From Parietaria judaica (Eukaryota; Streptophyta; Magnoliopsida; Rosales; Urticaceae), in assembly GCA_954871525.1 (NCBI GenBank), contig OX940872.1:14345180-14409179 (forward strand): a stretch of 64,000 bases of DNA, read 5' to 3'. Made by a program: the position numbers and the translations under genes. The notes under the pieces are model-generated. The model saw only the letters and a list, made by a program, of their open reading frames with translations. It ran no database searches and had not been told where the DNA came from. Positions 50,420-63,604 of this stretch are shown in pieces. Position 1 is the first letter of the stretch; the number at the start of each line of letters is the position of its first letter.

Positions 50420-53165
50420 AAAGTTTAGTTGTTGTTAGGGGTGATTTTCCAAAACCAATTTCGAAAAAAAAAACGCCCCCCGAAGGCGCATATCTCAAAA
50501 CTGAGAAGCCCAAAAAATACGGAAATAATTTGTATTATTAAAATAAAAGTTGAACTGGAAAGCGTGCCGTCCCCGCACCGTAATTGGACTTCAAGGCGGA
50601 ACGACCTCAGATTTAATATCCGTCGCCGCAACAATCTCAAGTTTCATCTCGGTTTCATCAGTGACATCGATATCTGCATCAATTGTATCAATGATCTTAA
50701 GCCTCGTCTCAGTCACATTAAGCTACTGCGGTCCCAAGAAGGCGACATGACAGTGATGGATGCCGCAACATCATCGCTCATCAAAAGCACCTTTATGAAG
50801 AGCACGCTGAAAACCAAGCGGGTCACTCTATCAGCACGAAAGAAAAAGCAGAATTGCGTCACATTGTTAGAGACACATCACAAAATTGTGATGGAAAAAT
50901 CCAAAGCCCGAAGACGATACCAAAAACTCATCAAGGGGAGACGACGGTCAAAGTACAAAAGCTTAAAGATGAAGTCGAAGATAACGGTCCCGTTGACGAC
51001 CTCAATTTTAATCATTTTCACGTCAGCTACCTCAAGCTTTGTCTCGGTCACCTAAAAAAATGCAAGTTTCAGTACGATTGTAGTCACCTGGACGACCTCA
51101 AGCCATGCCTCAATCACATTGAAGATTCATCTTAACTTCCTCAATTGTCTTGAAGAGACAGAAAAATAACGGGCATGCAACCTCGAACAATATTAGAAAA
51201 TTGACGAAGAAGTAAATAAGCTCATAGCCTCCACCGTATGTGTCAAGATGGAGCCGATCTAAAAAATCATCAAAACAGGCACGATGAATTTCATCTAGTG
51301 AAGCCAACAATATACTCTCGTCGCCAATCTACCATCAGAAGAGCGGTCAAGAAGAGTAAGCCAACAAGGGTATCAACAAGATTCCAAAGAAGAAGCTCGA
51401 TGAGAAGAAGAGAAAATGGGTTGAAGAAATAAGTCAGTCCCCAAGGCCTACCTGAATAAAACCCGTAGCACCGACAGATCCGAAGCTATCACCACAGCCG
51501 AGATATTCATCCCATAACCGCGAGTAAAGCTCTTTAAAAAAAAATAAAAAACCTTCGAGAGTACGTGTCGAAAGTTTTTTATCATCGCAATTATGAAAGG
51601 AGGTACGAAATTAAAAGGAAAACTTCCGAGACTAAATGTTAAAACTTTTGCGTCATCGCAATCATGCTAGGAAGTACGAAATAAAGAAAATCTTACGAGA
51701 GTAAGTGTCGAAACTTTTGCGTCATGAAAGGAAGTACGAAATAAAGACAAACTTCCGAGAATAAGTGTCAAAACTTTTGGGTCAGTGCAATTGTGAAAGG
51801 AAGTAGAAAAAAAAGAAAGAAAAGCATCCGAGACAAAGAGTTCAAAATTTTACGTTATCGCAATCGTGAAAGAAAGTACACAATAAATGGAAACTTCCGA
51901 GACTAAGTGTTTAAATTTTGCGTCATCGCAAAAGTGAAAGGGAGTACAAAATAAAGAAAATCTTCGGAGACTATGTGTCAAAATTTTTGCTTTCTATCAA
52001 TTGTGAAAGGAGCTACTAAAAGAACTTAGGATGCATGCTCTGAGGCACAATAAGAAAGGAAATACAACGTTGGCAAAAAGAAGTCGCCCAAGACGCTAAA
52101 ATTCCAGGTACGCCCTAGAGAGATTTATGGAAAAAAGGCAAATGGAAAAAAAAAATACGGCGAAGCATAATTTTTTTTATTAACTTCGCTGTAGATAATT
52201 AAGTTTCCGTCGTCAGAAGCCTATAACGTTTTTTTTTTGAAGTTTTGAGCAAAGGTCATCCACGAATAAATAAAACTTTCTTAGAAATTGTAAATTCCGT
52301 GAAACTAGGGTTTTTTTTTAATGTTATGCGTGTTTTCAAAGACAAATTTTGGCCAAAAAACTCCCTTGAAGGACCATATCTAAAAATCAAGAAGCTGAAA
52401 AAAATGCAAAATAATTTATATTATTAAAATAAAAGTTGAATTATAAAACACGTCGTCCCCTCGCCGTTATAGGATTTCAAGGCGCATTTTGAGCCCATTC
52501 AGTTTGTTACGTGGCGCCTCGTTTTGACAATATTTTTTTTGCACCGAGGTCCCTGAACTGTCCTATAAATAGGAGATTCAGTTTATTCAAACGATATTCT
52601 AATTCAAACGCTCTCTACAGCTATATAACTCTGTTTTATAGTCTCTTATATATATTTCAGTTTAAATGCCGAACTAAAGTCGGAGCTGCGGACCTACCTA
52701 GAGAGAAGGCACCAGAGGAATCTCTAACTCCCTGGAGATAAAGACAAAGAAGCTAGCTATAGGCTGCAGAGGAAGGTACGGACGTCGATGGACTCTGTCT
52801 CTGCTATTATATTTTGGCTTGCCTAGGCTAGCCTCACTATATATGACGAGGTGTGGCATCAAACGTACAGTATCACCTACCGGCTCTCCCACTCATTGAC
52901 TACTCCAAGCCCGATCGCCGACCGGCCTTATGGAGGTTCATGTTTTTTTAGGTCACTGACCTAGATCCTGGGCCCCACGGGTTCGCGGTAATGGTTTGGA
53001 GGACCCGTTTTAGGTCATTTGTTAGGGTAAGGTTTAATCAGGATACGATTGCCGACCTATCATAGGTAGGTTCTAGTTCTCTGCGGTAATCGACCTATAA
53101 CACGAGACTAGTCCTTATTAATACTCCATAGTAACAGGTACGGAGGACTCGGTTCTGGTCCAACA
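50420..53165 (+). mobile_element. gypsy-like remnant with direct repeats and minisatellite
   Basis: A stretch near 50450-50600 recurs at about 52340-52490. Both contain AATTTRTATTATTAAAATAA and a GTCCCC...GCCGTTAT/GCACCGTAAT...TTCAAGGCG phrase. The second is followed by an LTR-like region with TATAAATAGG (52564-52573). That region ends in a CCAACA at 53161-53165 followed by a poor PBS-like stretch. Between the repeats lie purine-rich spacer DNA and a tandem repeat (51551-52020). This resembles Tat-type 3' spacer plus LTR, but no pol is present and the borders are uncertain. Confidence 0.45.
51551..52020. repeat. degenerate tandem repeat, about 60-70 bp unit
   Basis: About seven units, each with (C)TTCCGAGA, AAGTGTCAAAACTTTTGCGT, CATCGCAAT and GTGAAAGGAAGTACGAAATA in that order. 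Unit length varies through small deletions. Confidence 0.85.
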
Positions 53166-53214
53166 GTCAGCGTCTTGGAGTTTATGTTTCAATTCCAGTA
53201 TTATTTATCAACAT

Positions 53215-55806
53215 TCTGTTCGTGTAACATTTCAAAATATTCAAAGCGGAAAACTTGTTATCCCGTACAACGGATCAAAAATCGGATAATTAGAAAATCA
53301 AGATCTGATATATTATTCGCAACTTAATTTTTGTAATTCATTATTAATAATATATTCTTTAGGAAATAAATAGATAGTAAATAAGAGTTTGCATTTATTG
53401 ACCCAATGCATAAGGCCGCACCTCGGGTATGACGACTTCTAGTCGTGCTTTATGAGATAGGCAGGGCTCTTTCGGTGCTATGGAAAGCTCCTGTGATCTT
53501 CCAGGATATTCTACAGGACTCCTCGTACCGAAGCGTGGGATCTGCCGATAGGACTCCGTCTTAAGACTTTTAACTGAAGGTTCTTTTAAGGCTTCTAGAG
53601 AACAACGTCTCACTAAGCCGAACCATAAATGAGAGATAAAAGGCAGAAAATTCACAGACTCTAGGATGAGAGAGAAAGGTCGAATTACTACTATAGGGAA
53701 GGTGTGAAAAATGTATAGAGTGAGCCTCCTATTTATAGGCTCAGACTGTAACCGAATTGAAGAACTTTCCTCCCTTAATTTAAAATTATGTATAATTAAA
53801 TATGATAAATTATTTCAATCTAATGGTCCAGATTAAATCTTGTATCATCCAATGGATATAATTAATCGGAGATTTAATTAAATAAGAAATATTTGGTACA
53901 ATAAAAAACCAATCTTATTTAAATCTTATTAAATTCGAAATATATATATTTATTTTTTATTTCAAATATCTAGATACAACAGTGGAGAGTAACTCTTTTC
54001 CCGATCTAATGGACCAAATTTATTTAGGATAAAATAAAATACCGTAAGATTTGGTAAAGCCTAATTCGATTTTATCCTCACTATGTTTTAAAAAATATAT
54101 AGTTAATATATACATTAATTAATTTCCAATCCGACGGTTAAGATAAAATTCTAAACCGATTTAATGGATATATTAATCATACCAAATTCGAAAACCCTAA
54201 CTTGGCCACCAGTTTTTTGAATTAGGGCTAGGATTAAAATCAATTGTCTCAATCCAATGGTTTATATTATATCTTAACCGATCTAATGGATTAAATTGAT
54301 TTCAGGGTTTATATCAAATACCCAAACTTAGGTACTTATGCTGAAAATATGGAAACTTCATTACCAAGTAAAAAATGTGTTTAATTGGTTCTATTTTCGA
54401 TGCAGCCATTCAATTATACACATAAATAAATTTATCAAATATATTTAATTAATTATAATATAAAACTATTAAATATTACTTAATTATTAATAAAAACATC
54501 AATAATTAAATCCAAATATTTAATTATATTATTAGCCACTTATATGAATATAAAAAATTAAATGTCATTCTGCAAGACCATTATTTAAATTCATGAAAAG
54601 TGATTTATTTCACGTTTTACCAAAAAGTGCCAGAAACGAGAAATTTCAAAATCACAAACCGTACGTCGAAACGAGTTGATTCCAAAAGTAATGTTTCTAA
54701 GAATGAAATTTCCAACAATTTTAACGTTGATAAAAATCTAAATTTGACTTTCTTTTGTTAGTTAATATTTTTTGGTACCAAACTTTGGTACTTTTGCCAC
54801 GTCAAAAATAAAACTTTTCGAAATATGACACACACGTTATTTTACGAATCGTGACACATGATTAAACACATCGAATAACTTAAGCTATCATGCGAGGCCA
54901 CCCGGAGTTATCATGCGGGCCATGGACCATATCACTTAAGCTCCAACGAAATGCTATAAGTTCGTCAAACCTCGGTGTTATTCCACTATAAACCCGAGTC
55001 TGCAATTTTTAGTGATACAATATATATATATATATATATTATTCTCTTTTTATAGCAAGGTTTCCATTGATACAGTCAAATTCAGGTTATTGATCTTTGA
55101 TTTGATGATCCACACGAGTAGACGACTTTTACTGTTTTGCCCATCATTTCATTTTCATCCTTAACTCAGTCGGTAATATTATTAGTGACCCATTTATGGT
55201 TACAATTCATAAGTTGCATGCGGGTACCTCTCACTTGTCACCACCGATAATAAAGGGAATCATCTTGACTTTGAAGATAGCTATATGATGCCCATGTCTA
55301 TAACCGAGCTACCCTTACCTGCTGACTATCATGTTCCAAATATATCGGCATTGGGATCGACAGTAAAATGTATTGTTTAACAGTTAAATCAAAGAACAAT
55401 GATGTCAATAGTCAAGGCTCAAGATAACTTATGACATAGATTGAATCTCCAGTTGATCATCTACTACTGACTCAAGTCTAAGTTGTCAGTGACAGTCTTA
55501 TATGTCAAATTCCGGGTTTTAAGTAACGTCCATTCTAGTATGAAGCGGCTTAATACTTAATGTACTTTTAGTGAGTGTGACACACATACTTAATCCATAA
55601 TAGGATTTTATCATCGAGTCACATTAATGACTTTAACCGATTTATGGGCTCCCACCTAGTTAATCAAGTCGCAAACATTTTAAGTTCATTTATTATTATT
55701 ATTAATTCTTCTTCACATTGACTCAATTGTGAAATAATAGCATAATTTCATTCTTTATCAAACTACACTAGGGTAAAGTCGCTTATTTAAGGAAACATGT
55801 CCAACA
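53215..55806 (-). repeat. long copia LTR, inverted (3' LTR of a minus-strand copy)
   Basis: Reverse-complement match to the LTRs at 35747-38490 and 43528-46178. The minus-strand start TGTTGGACATG is at 55806. The left edge near 53215 has lost the terminal bases, cutting into the gypsy-like remnant. The TATA region (plus strand CCTATTTATAGG, about 53726-53741) is present. Confidence 0.8.
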
Positions 55807-56870
55807 ATCTCCCACTTGTACTTAAAGAACTTGTTTACAAAGCTGTCACTCCAAGATTAACCATGTCTTTCAGACCCATATTCTCTAGATGTCTCTTGAA
55901 CATTTTCTTTGGAAAAGTCATGGTAAATAGATCACCCAGATTGTCTTCCGAAGCTATTTTCACAACCCACACGTCGCCTTGATGTACCATCTACATCTGG
56001 AACCACTCCCATAATTATGTAGAAATTCTTAAGCCAAACTGACTCTTTCACTGCCCCACAGGTTGCCACGTATTCAGCTTCCATAGTGGAATCTGCGATA
56101 CATGATTTCTTGATGCTTCTCCAAAATACGCTCTATTATCAAAGGTGTACACTGCCCCCGGCGTGAATTTTCTTGTGTCTCTGTTAGACATAAATTGTGA
56201 GTTTGTGTATCGTAGTAGATTTGGTTTGACCCTAAAAATACTAACCTATAGTCTCTCGTTCTCCGAAGATACTTTAGAGTATTCTTCACTGTTGTCAAGT
56301 GAGCCATACCTGGGATGGATTGGTATTTGCTAACAATTTGCATAATTTAACAGATTTCTTACCTAGTACATTGCATAGCGTACATAGAAATTCCCACTTT
56401 TTAAGCATAGGTTACTCGCCTCATTGCATCTTGCTCTTCCAAAGAAGTAGGGTCTTGTTTCCTATCAAGGACGACTCAATGCCTGGTTGGTAAATTTCAT
56501 CCCTTGGAGTTTGCTTGTAATAAAGTTAGAAGTCTATTGTTGTGATCCCGAAATATACGGATCCCAAGAACATAGTTGGATTCTCCCAAATCTTTAATTT
56601 GGAGTTGCGTAGCGAACCACGCTTTCACGTCCGATAACCACTTCACATTGTTTCCAATCAGAGGTATATCGTCGAAGTATAGAACAAGGAAAATCTCCAT
56701 GGAATCATCATTAAGCTTATAAATCCAAACCTCAGTGATGTTTTAAACGAATCCATTGGTCTTGATAGTCTCATCAGACCTTAGATTCTAAGATCTGGAA
56801 ACTTGCTTCAATCCATTAATTGATATTGCAATAATCTAAATAATACTTTATTTAAATATTTTTCCTTGCA
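55807..56870 (-). pseudogene. copia pol remnant, minus strand
   Basis: After the purine tract (minus strand CAAGTGGGAGATTG) come RNase H and reverse-transcriptase pieces. MAHLTTVKNTLKYLRRTRDY lies in 56074-56343. In 56497-56700 LVLYFDDIPLIGNN replaces the YVDD motif with YFDD, followed by ESNYVLGIRIFRDHNNRLL. Stops and shifts break it up. It belongs with the inverted LTR to its left. Confidence 0.8.
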
Positions 56871-56949
56871 ATCATGCCGAAATATAAATCGAGGTCTTTA
56901 CATAGCAAAATGAATAACAATAAATATTAATCGAATTAAACTTTAAGCT

Positions 56950-57780
56950 TGATACCTTCTTCGAGACACTCGAGTACTAGCCACTGTTATATTCTTCTGA
57001 GCTCACATCAATAGAGCTCTCGCTGTCGTCTGGAAGAATAAATACACGTTAGTATTTTAATCTATGCATCTAATATTAAATCTGTCCAATAAAAACTAAT
57101 TTGGGGTTAACAGAAAAGTTTTTACCTCTCCAAGTCCGCAAATGTTCTTCGCAAAATATATGCACGTTTGTTCTCGGTTTGGTATTGCAAATATTGTATA
57201 AAGCTACATGTCCATTTTTCTTTGTCTCATAAAGTCACTTCTTAAAGAAAAATATTGGAATGATTAAAATTTTAATCTATGAAATTGAGATTAAATATCT
57301 CAAGTAAAATCCAATATGTAGGTTAACAATATTTTTACCCTTTGCTCAACTGAGATGCATGTCGCATAGAAGCGGACCCTTCACTCTTTTACTTGTTCTA
57401 TACTTGAAAAACACATTGCATACAACCCAATTTTCGTTTCCCCATTTTCAAGTTCAACGGTCGATTCAGTGTTTCTCTTGTTATCTTTTATCATTGCCTC
57501 GGTGAAGAGACTTGTTACTTTATTCATCTTTTTCAGTAGCATCTCTATCGCACCCACTGAATCTTTGAACAATGAAGTCTTGAAGGACTGACTATTACTT
57601 GAATATTGGTCAAAGTAGTTACTGGGTAACTCTTACACATGGTCAAACCTGAACTAATCAGAGTCATCCTAAAAAATCTTTGCTTAAGCTCAAATGGAAA
57701 ATTAGAGTCCATAGAGTCTTGTTCATCATCCGCTATGTTAATGAGTCAGACATTTTAACTGGCATTGAAAAAGAAAATTA
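56950..57780 (-). pseudogene. possible trapped host gene fragment, unrecognised
   Basis: Between copia pol and copia leader, minus-strand pieces look like spliced exons. One reads SFKTSLFKDSVGAIEMLLKK onwards through GETKIGLYAMCFSS (57380-57640). Another reads NGHVALYNICNTKPRTNVHI then FCEEHLRTWR (57126-57240). An acidic end reads DDSESSIDVSSEEYNSG (about 56980-57030). Acceptor- and donor-like sites lie between them. Each of the first two has an in-frame TGA. I do not recognise the protein. It may be a gene fragment caught by the element or an unrelated host gene split by insertions. Confidence 0.35.
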
Positions 57781-57872
57781 TTAAACTATATTATAGGTAA
57801 AATGTTTTAGTAAAATATTATATTGAAATATTTACATGATGAAAACATGTTCTGGGAATAACACTAACTAAA

Positions 57873-58526
57873 CCCAATTAACTACTTCATGATAATTCAA
57901 CCGACTTTACACGTCGTTGCCGTCCTTAGGGAATACCCGGTCAAAGTAGGAGCACGGTATAAACCGAGTAGTTTGGCTAAACGACGTTTTAGTCATAAAC
58001 TTAATTAATATTCAAAATAAGAATTACCAAAGTTCTTTATGATTATTAATTACCACCATATATCGGTCAGGAATCCCCAACTTTCAAGCTTAACCAAATT
58101 TTTTGTTTTCAGATTTATTTCGAAAGTTCCGTCCTTAGGGACTGCACTCAAAGCAGGAGTGGAGTACCACTTTCAAAACTTGTTTGAATTCCTTATTGTT
58201 TTGGAACTATCACGGTGTCAAATCTCCCACAAGCACATCTTCCTTAGGGAATGTCCACTCCAAGCAGGTACGAGGTAGTGTGTTTAGCAGATCATGTGAC
58301 AGTGATAATGGAAACCTTTTACTATATTCTATGCTAGCCATTGCTTTAGATAATAAATTTTTTATTCCTAAGTTATTTACAACTTAACAAAGCTCTTTTT
58401 AATAACATATTAATAGATTTATATTAAGGTGTTATAATTACTGAGGTAATATATAATAAGCCTAGATATTTATTTATTACTTCGTCTCTAGTGAGAGACT
58501 AACACATACGCTCTCCAGGTAGATGG
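57873..58526 (-). mobile_element. copia leader fragment, inverted
   Basis: Matches the leader at 39600-40260 in reverse and 9556-10160 in direct orientation (TTTTAGTCATAAACTTAATT, CTTAGGGAAT, TACGCTCTC). Similarity stops at about 58520, just before the TGTTGG of the next LTR-like block. Confidence 0.75.
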
Positions 58527-60476
58527 TGTTGGATCTCCCAGTATCGAACGGACACTGAATCTATGTTGTGCAATCTCATCTAACTGATCTAAACCGATAA
58601 AGGTTGTATAATTTTTTTTTACAGTGGAATAATTAACATTATATGATTAAGTGAACGCGTAGAATAAACCTTGTCCACTATGGGGTGGACCTGAAATTAT
58701 GTCTCATACCAAAATCCTCATTATTCTATCCGGTTTACAAAATATAATGATTAATTAATTGGTCCTGATCTTATTTCGAGTTTTTATCAAAAACATAATT
58801 AATTCAATCTTAATATGATTTTGATATTGGGTTTGAGAAAATAGTTAATTATCTAGTCAATAAATAAACGTGTACCTTAATTCCGTTGTCGTCGCTGATC
58901 CTGAGAAGCTTCTACAAATTTCTGTGTGCTGAATTCTCCTAATAGCCTTCCAATGTATGCTCCGGAGTTAGACCTCCACGATGCGTGGGCTCCAGGGATG
59001 ATCACAAATTCCTTAGGCCTAACCGGGATCGAATTCACTCTCAGGCATTGATTACAAAATCGTAGAGAAAGAGAGAAAGAATGAGAATTCCAATTTCTAA
59101 ATATGTAGGTTTTGTTTTCTGGTTTCATATCTACCCTATTTATATAGGTGTAAACCAAATCTTAACCACCTGGAGACATTTACTTATTATCTTAAAAGAT
59201 ATTTAATGATATCAAACTTATTAAATCTTTCAAGAAAGATTTAAATCTAAAGAAAAGATATAAAATGTTTTCTGAAATCAATTCTTCCAAAATTTACATC
59301 TACCTTATTTTATAATTGATGTATAATTATATATTATTTTGATTTTGAAAATAATATTAAATTCGAAAATCGAATTTACAGTTAAACCATAAATCAAATA
59401 TAATTTTTAATAATAATTAATAATTAATAAATATTAAAAATTAAATGCAATAATTAAAATTATATTTATTAATTAAATATCGTTGATATATATCATGTAT
59501 TTAATTTATTATTAAATTCGGAGCCCTAAACGAACTTTAATCTTGGTTTTCCCAAATTACTTTTTTGGCCATAATTTTCTCTATGTACATAAGAATAATG
59601 CGATTCAAAATGATAAATTCTTAGAATTTGATTTCCCACAAACCTGTTATTCTCGAGGGACCAAACTACAATTTTTCAATTTTCACTTCCCGGACTGTAC
59701 TAAAACTTAAGTACTTTTGCCATTTTGAATATATATACATTTCGTGACATAAGTCTTGAATCTAGTCTAATTGGATCCACCCCATATTTAGTATGTAAAT
59801 TTTTAATGCGATTTCACTCTTGTGGAGTTAAAAGTGGACTTATGGACATATTATTCAAGCTTAGGTGAAATGAAGATACAATCTGATTCTGGTGTACTCG
59901 GTCTTCGTGATTATTATGATTCCCATCAAAGGGTACTAGCTGCCGAACTGCCCTTCTGATGACAATTTATTTATGTAATGAATCTCACAAAAAGCTCACT
60001 CACTGGTTTATTAAGTCAATGAGCTGTACATGAGCACTTGTCTATTTCTCTATAAACATAATAAAGAAAATCATAAACTTGTTATACATATCTAAATTCA
60101 TGAAACCTATCCTGCTTAACCTTATGATCCCAAGATGAAAGTGATTAAAAATACTGGCGTATTTCGTAACGATCAAATCAAAGACCATGTGAGTTGAACC
60201 GTATAAGTTCATGATCCTCACGTAATCAAACGAATCCATCTGATCATTTTTGTGACTTATTCTTACTTTCATAAGTGACAGTCTTACTTGATGATTTCGG
60301 GTGTTAAGTATATCCATCCAGTATGAAGACACTCCAATACCTAGTGACTCTCAAAGGTGTAGGACCAGCACCTGATCCGGTAAAATATCATCACCTATAG
60401 TGATTTGAGTTCACTAATGGTTTTTACCAATTGGAAATTCCCATATTCTAATCTAACCACGGATTACATTGTAACA
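58527..60476 (-). repeat. diverged copia-type LTR, minus strand
   Basis: Bounded by TGTTGG (58527) and GTAACA (60476). On the minus strand its 5' part follows the same order of phrases as the long LTR (GACAGTCTTA, TTCATACTGGATGG..., AAAGTACTTAAGTTT...). It is a different subfamily. No matching target duplication was seen (GATGG and AATCG), so the borders are provisional. Confidence 0.5.
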
Positions 60477-62235
60477 AATCGGCCTAGCACCGTCCGCTAC
60501 GACTTAAACTCACTTACTTTCTTACGATTTCATAAAACTCTTTGTTACAAAAATTGAGGAATAATTTTATTTTATTTTTTAAAAAAACATCATCCGACTT
60601 GTGCTCATGCGCACACACGCCTTAAACTTCCTATAAGAAATTTTAAGATCAATACTTGAGCATAAAATATTCAAAATACACCTTTATTTAAAATCTTTGA
60701 AAAACATGAGACCTTCATAAGACTTTGAAGGCTTGTTAAATAATTTACAAAAATCATTTTTGAAAAGTCCAATATAATGCTTCATAGTCACTGTCTCGGA
60801 TTATGAACCCGAGACAATCATTTCATACGTAAACTCTTAATATAGGGATGTAATATAATACTCAAATCCCGAAACATAATCCGTAGTTAATAAAACATAT
60901 GTCAATTTCTTTGTTCATCAAAACATGCGGAAACTTAAGCGGTCACCCATCCTAACACATGACCACCGTGCGCATCACCGTTCCTTCGCGAGTCCACCAT
61001 AACAAATTCATGCCATGGGCTTCTTACCTACAGCATGAACACATATTATGTGAGCTTACGCTCAGCGAGTACATACATTATCCTCACAAAAACATATGTT
61101 AGTTATGCATATATGTATGTCGAATTATGCTATATTATTCGATTACTTTTGAAAACATTTTCTTTCTTTTTATTTAAGTGGCTCAAGGGATTCGCCCTGT
61201 CATTCCTGGTGATCACCCATATGTGTACGTGCCCTTTGCGTGCAGCCGCAGATGGTTTGAGGGTTGTAAGGTCCCCAACCAACAACACCTTGGGCTTTAA
61301 GCCCCTTTCATAACATGTTTATACCCAGATCAAGTGGCACGACACGAGCTTTGAAAACATTGGTCATATTTGTTACTTAAGGTGACCCTATCCATGTCTA
61401 CATGCATTATGACATAAATCAAAGCTCATTCAATCTTTTTTTTCATCATATATTCTTTTATTTTCCAATATCAACACTTGGAATAACATGACACATTAAC
61501 ATCTTAGGATTCATAATGATCCATATAATCATACAATGTCCATGAAGGACCACACATATCAATCATGTATCAGTGTCTATGCTCCCAATAAATCATTCAT
61601 GGATCGGAGTCAATGCTCCAAAACATCACATATATTCATATCATGACATAATTCTTTTTTCCTTTGAAAATTGTTCATGCTGTAGTGAGATTTGTACTCA
61701 CCTGCTATCCTCGCTGCACTTCAAGCTACATCCTATCATACTTGTCAGTCTTTTGGATCCAGATTTACATGCATGCTCTACGTTGCTGGAATTCTAGGGA
61801 CTAAGGTTTTGACACTATCCAATTTTCTATCAACATGTTCCTTTGTTTAAAGATCTTCGTAATATTGTACGACTGAACTTCAAGTAAGTGTACAATTATT
61901 TTCATGCCGTGAAGCCATAATTTGAGATCCATATCATTTTAAATAGAAACTATTCATTTCTTTAATAACTATTTGAGTTTTGCTCGATCATATTTCGTAA
62001 ACATAGCCTTTATCTTGAAAATCCGAAATAACCTCGGGTGTGATCATTTCCATAATCGTAAATTATTTAGAGATCCTTGGTTATTATCTTAAACTCTGTG
62101 TTTATTTTAATATCATAGCCCCATTAATCGAAATTGAATCTATTTTATGCTTGGGCCACAATGCTACCTCTACTGGTAGAATAGCTTGTATATGATTACT
62201 TTAAAACCTCTATCCGATAAACGAAAACTCATTTT
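60477..62235. other. unclassified, probably transposon-derived
   Basis: No coding frame recognised. A short palindrome TGTCTCGG...CCGAGACA lies at about 60800-60817. Phrases such as ACCATGACCACCGTGCGC-like text near 60955-60975 and the repeated ATGCTCC wording near 61577-61620 suggest repeats, but no terminal structure was found. Confidence 0.35.
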
Positions 62236-63604
62236 TGTTGGACAGATGTTATCCATTTGTAAAAGATTATGACAAGTCGTTGAATAAATATGGTGCTTAT
62301 GATGATAATCTTATTATAATTTATGGTATAGTAAAATAGAATGTTTGTTTCCTTAGTTCATAAAGGGTGAAATTATGTTATTATTATCACAACATATTCA
62401 ATGTGAGGATAATTAATCATCATAATAAACGAACTTAAAATATTTGTGACCTGATTAACTGGGTGGGAGCCCATTAATCGTATAAGGTCATTAATGTGAT
62501 TAAGTGACAATCCTATTCTGGATTATTTGTGTGTCACAGTCACCAGAAGTGCATTAAATGTGAAGTGTCTTCATACTGGACTAGACCTGAATTAAAATCA
62601 AGACATTATCATATAAGCGTGTCACTGATAACTTGAGTCACAAACAGATGATCAAATGGATATTCGTTCTAAGTCCTGAGTGGTCTTGAGTCCGAGTTGC
62701 TAGCTTGATTGTTCTTTGATTTAGCTGTTAAAGAACACAAGTTGTTACCACTTTTCCCAACACTATTATTTTGGTAACGTGATAGTTAGCAATGAGGATA
62801 TAGCTTGATCATAGACATGGGCATCACACATCTCTCTTCAGAGTCATGATGATTCCCTTGATCGTCGGGGGTAAAAGCGAGAGGTACCCGTGCGCAACTC
62901 ATGAATAGAAACCATAAGTGAGTTATTCATGTTATTACTGACCGAGTCAATGAGGAAAATGAGATGAAGGGCAAAACGGTAAAAATCTCCTGCTCATGTG
63001 TGATTCATCAAGTGAAAGAATAATTACCCGAATTTGATTGTATCAATGGAAAACCTGCTATTATAAAGGGAATAATATATACCGTATCACTAAAGAGTGC
63101 AGCCTCGGGTCTATAGTGGAGTCACTTCGAGGTTTGACGAACAACTAGCAGTTCGTTGGAGCTTAAATGATACGTGCCTATGGTCCCCAGGATATCTTTG
63201 TAAAGGATGATACCTACGTGATTATAGACATTCTAGATAATATTTAATCATTTGGTTATACTTATAAAACTGAAAGTCTGTGGCAGACATCAGATAGTTT
63301 TATCGTCAGCGTCACAAAAGTACCATATCTTGGTAACCAAAATAAACTGACAGAATAAATTTAGAATTTGGATTTATTTTCCTCACCATGATGTTGTAAA
63401 TTAAATTCTACGCAACTTTGCTTTTCGAAACGTGACGTTTCGACTTACGGTTTGTGATTTAGAGAATTTCTAAGTTTGTGCTCGTTTCGATAAACTATGA
63501 AATTAAATCACATGTCACGAATTTACATGATGGTGTGGCACCATGACATTTTAATGTGTGATATTGAGATCAGGAAATATTAATATAATTAAATTATTTC
63601 GATT
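62236..63604 (+). repeat. truncated long copia LTR
   Basis: Begins TGTTGGACAG and follows the first half of the 43528-46178 LTR for about 1.37 kb. It breaks off after the TATTTCGATTTAATA stretch, where the full LTR continues with TTAATATCTTATTAATAATT. The downstream sequence is unrelated. Confidence 0.8.

Larger units (their letters stand above)
46179..50420. other. intergenic, AT-rich, with foldback elements and repeats
   Basis: No gene recognised. Contents: TA repeat (46269-46291), foldback element 47052-47416, tandem repeat 47959-48340, a stretch of CGATAA/CGGCAAACGAT phrases (48615-48775) and foldback element 49254-49661. Confidence 0.5.

Noticed and set aside
50429..51055. 208-codon Lys/Arg-rich open frame
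   Set aside because: It lies in a gypsy-like spacer with internal repeats, begins in a repeated segment and has no domain or splice support.
58877..59158. 93-codon minus-strand frame
   Set aside because: It lies inside a copia-type LTR at the expected place of transcribed LTR sequence and has no protein similarity.
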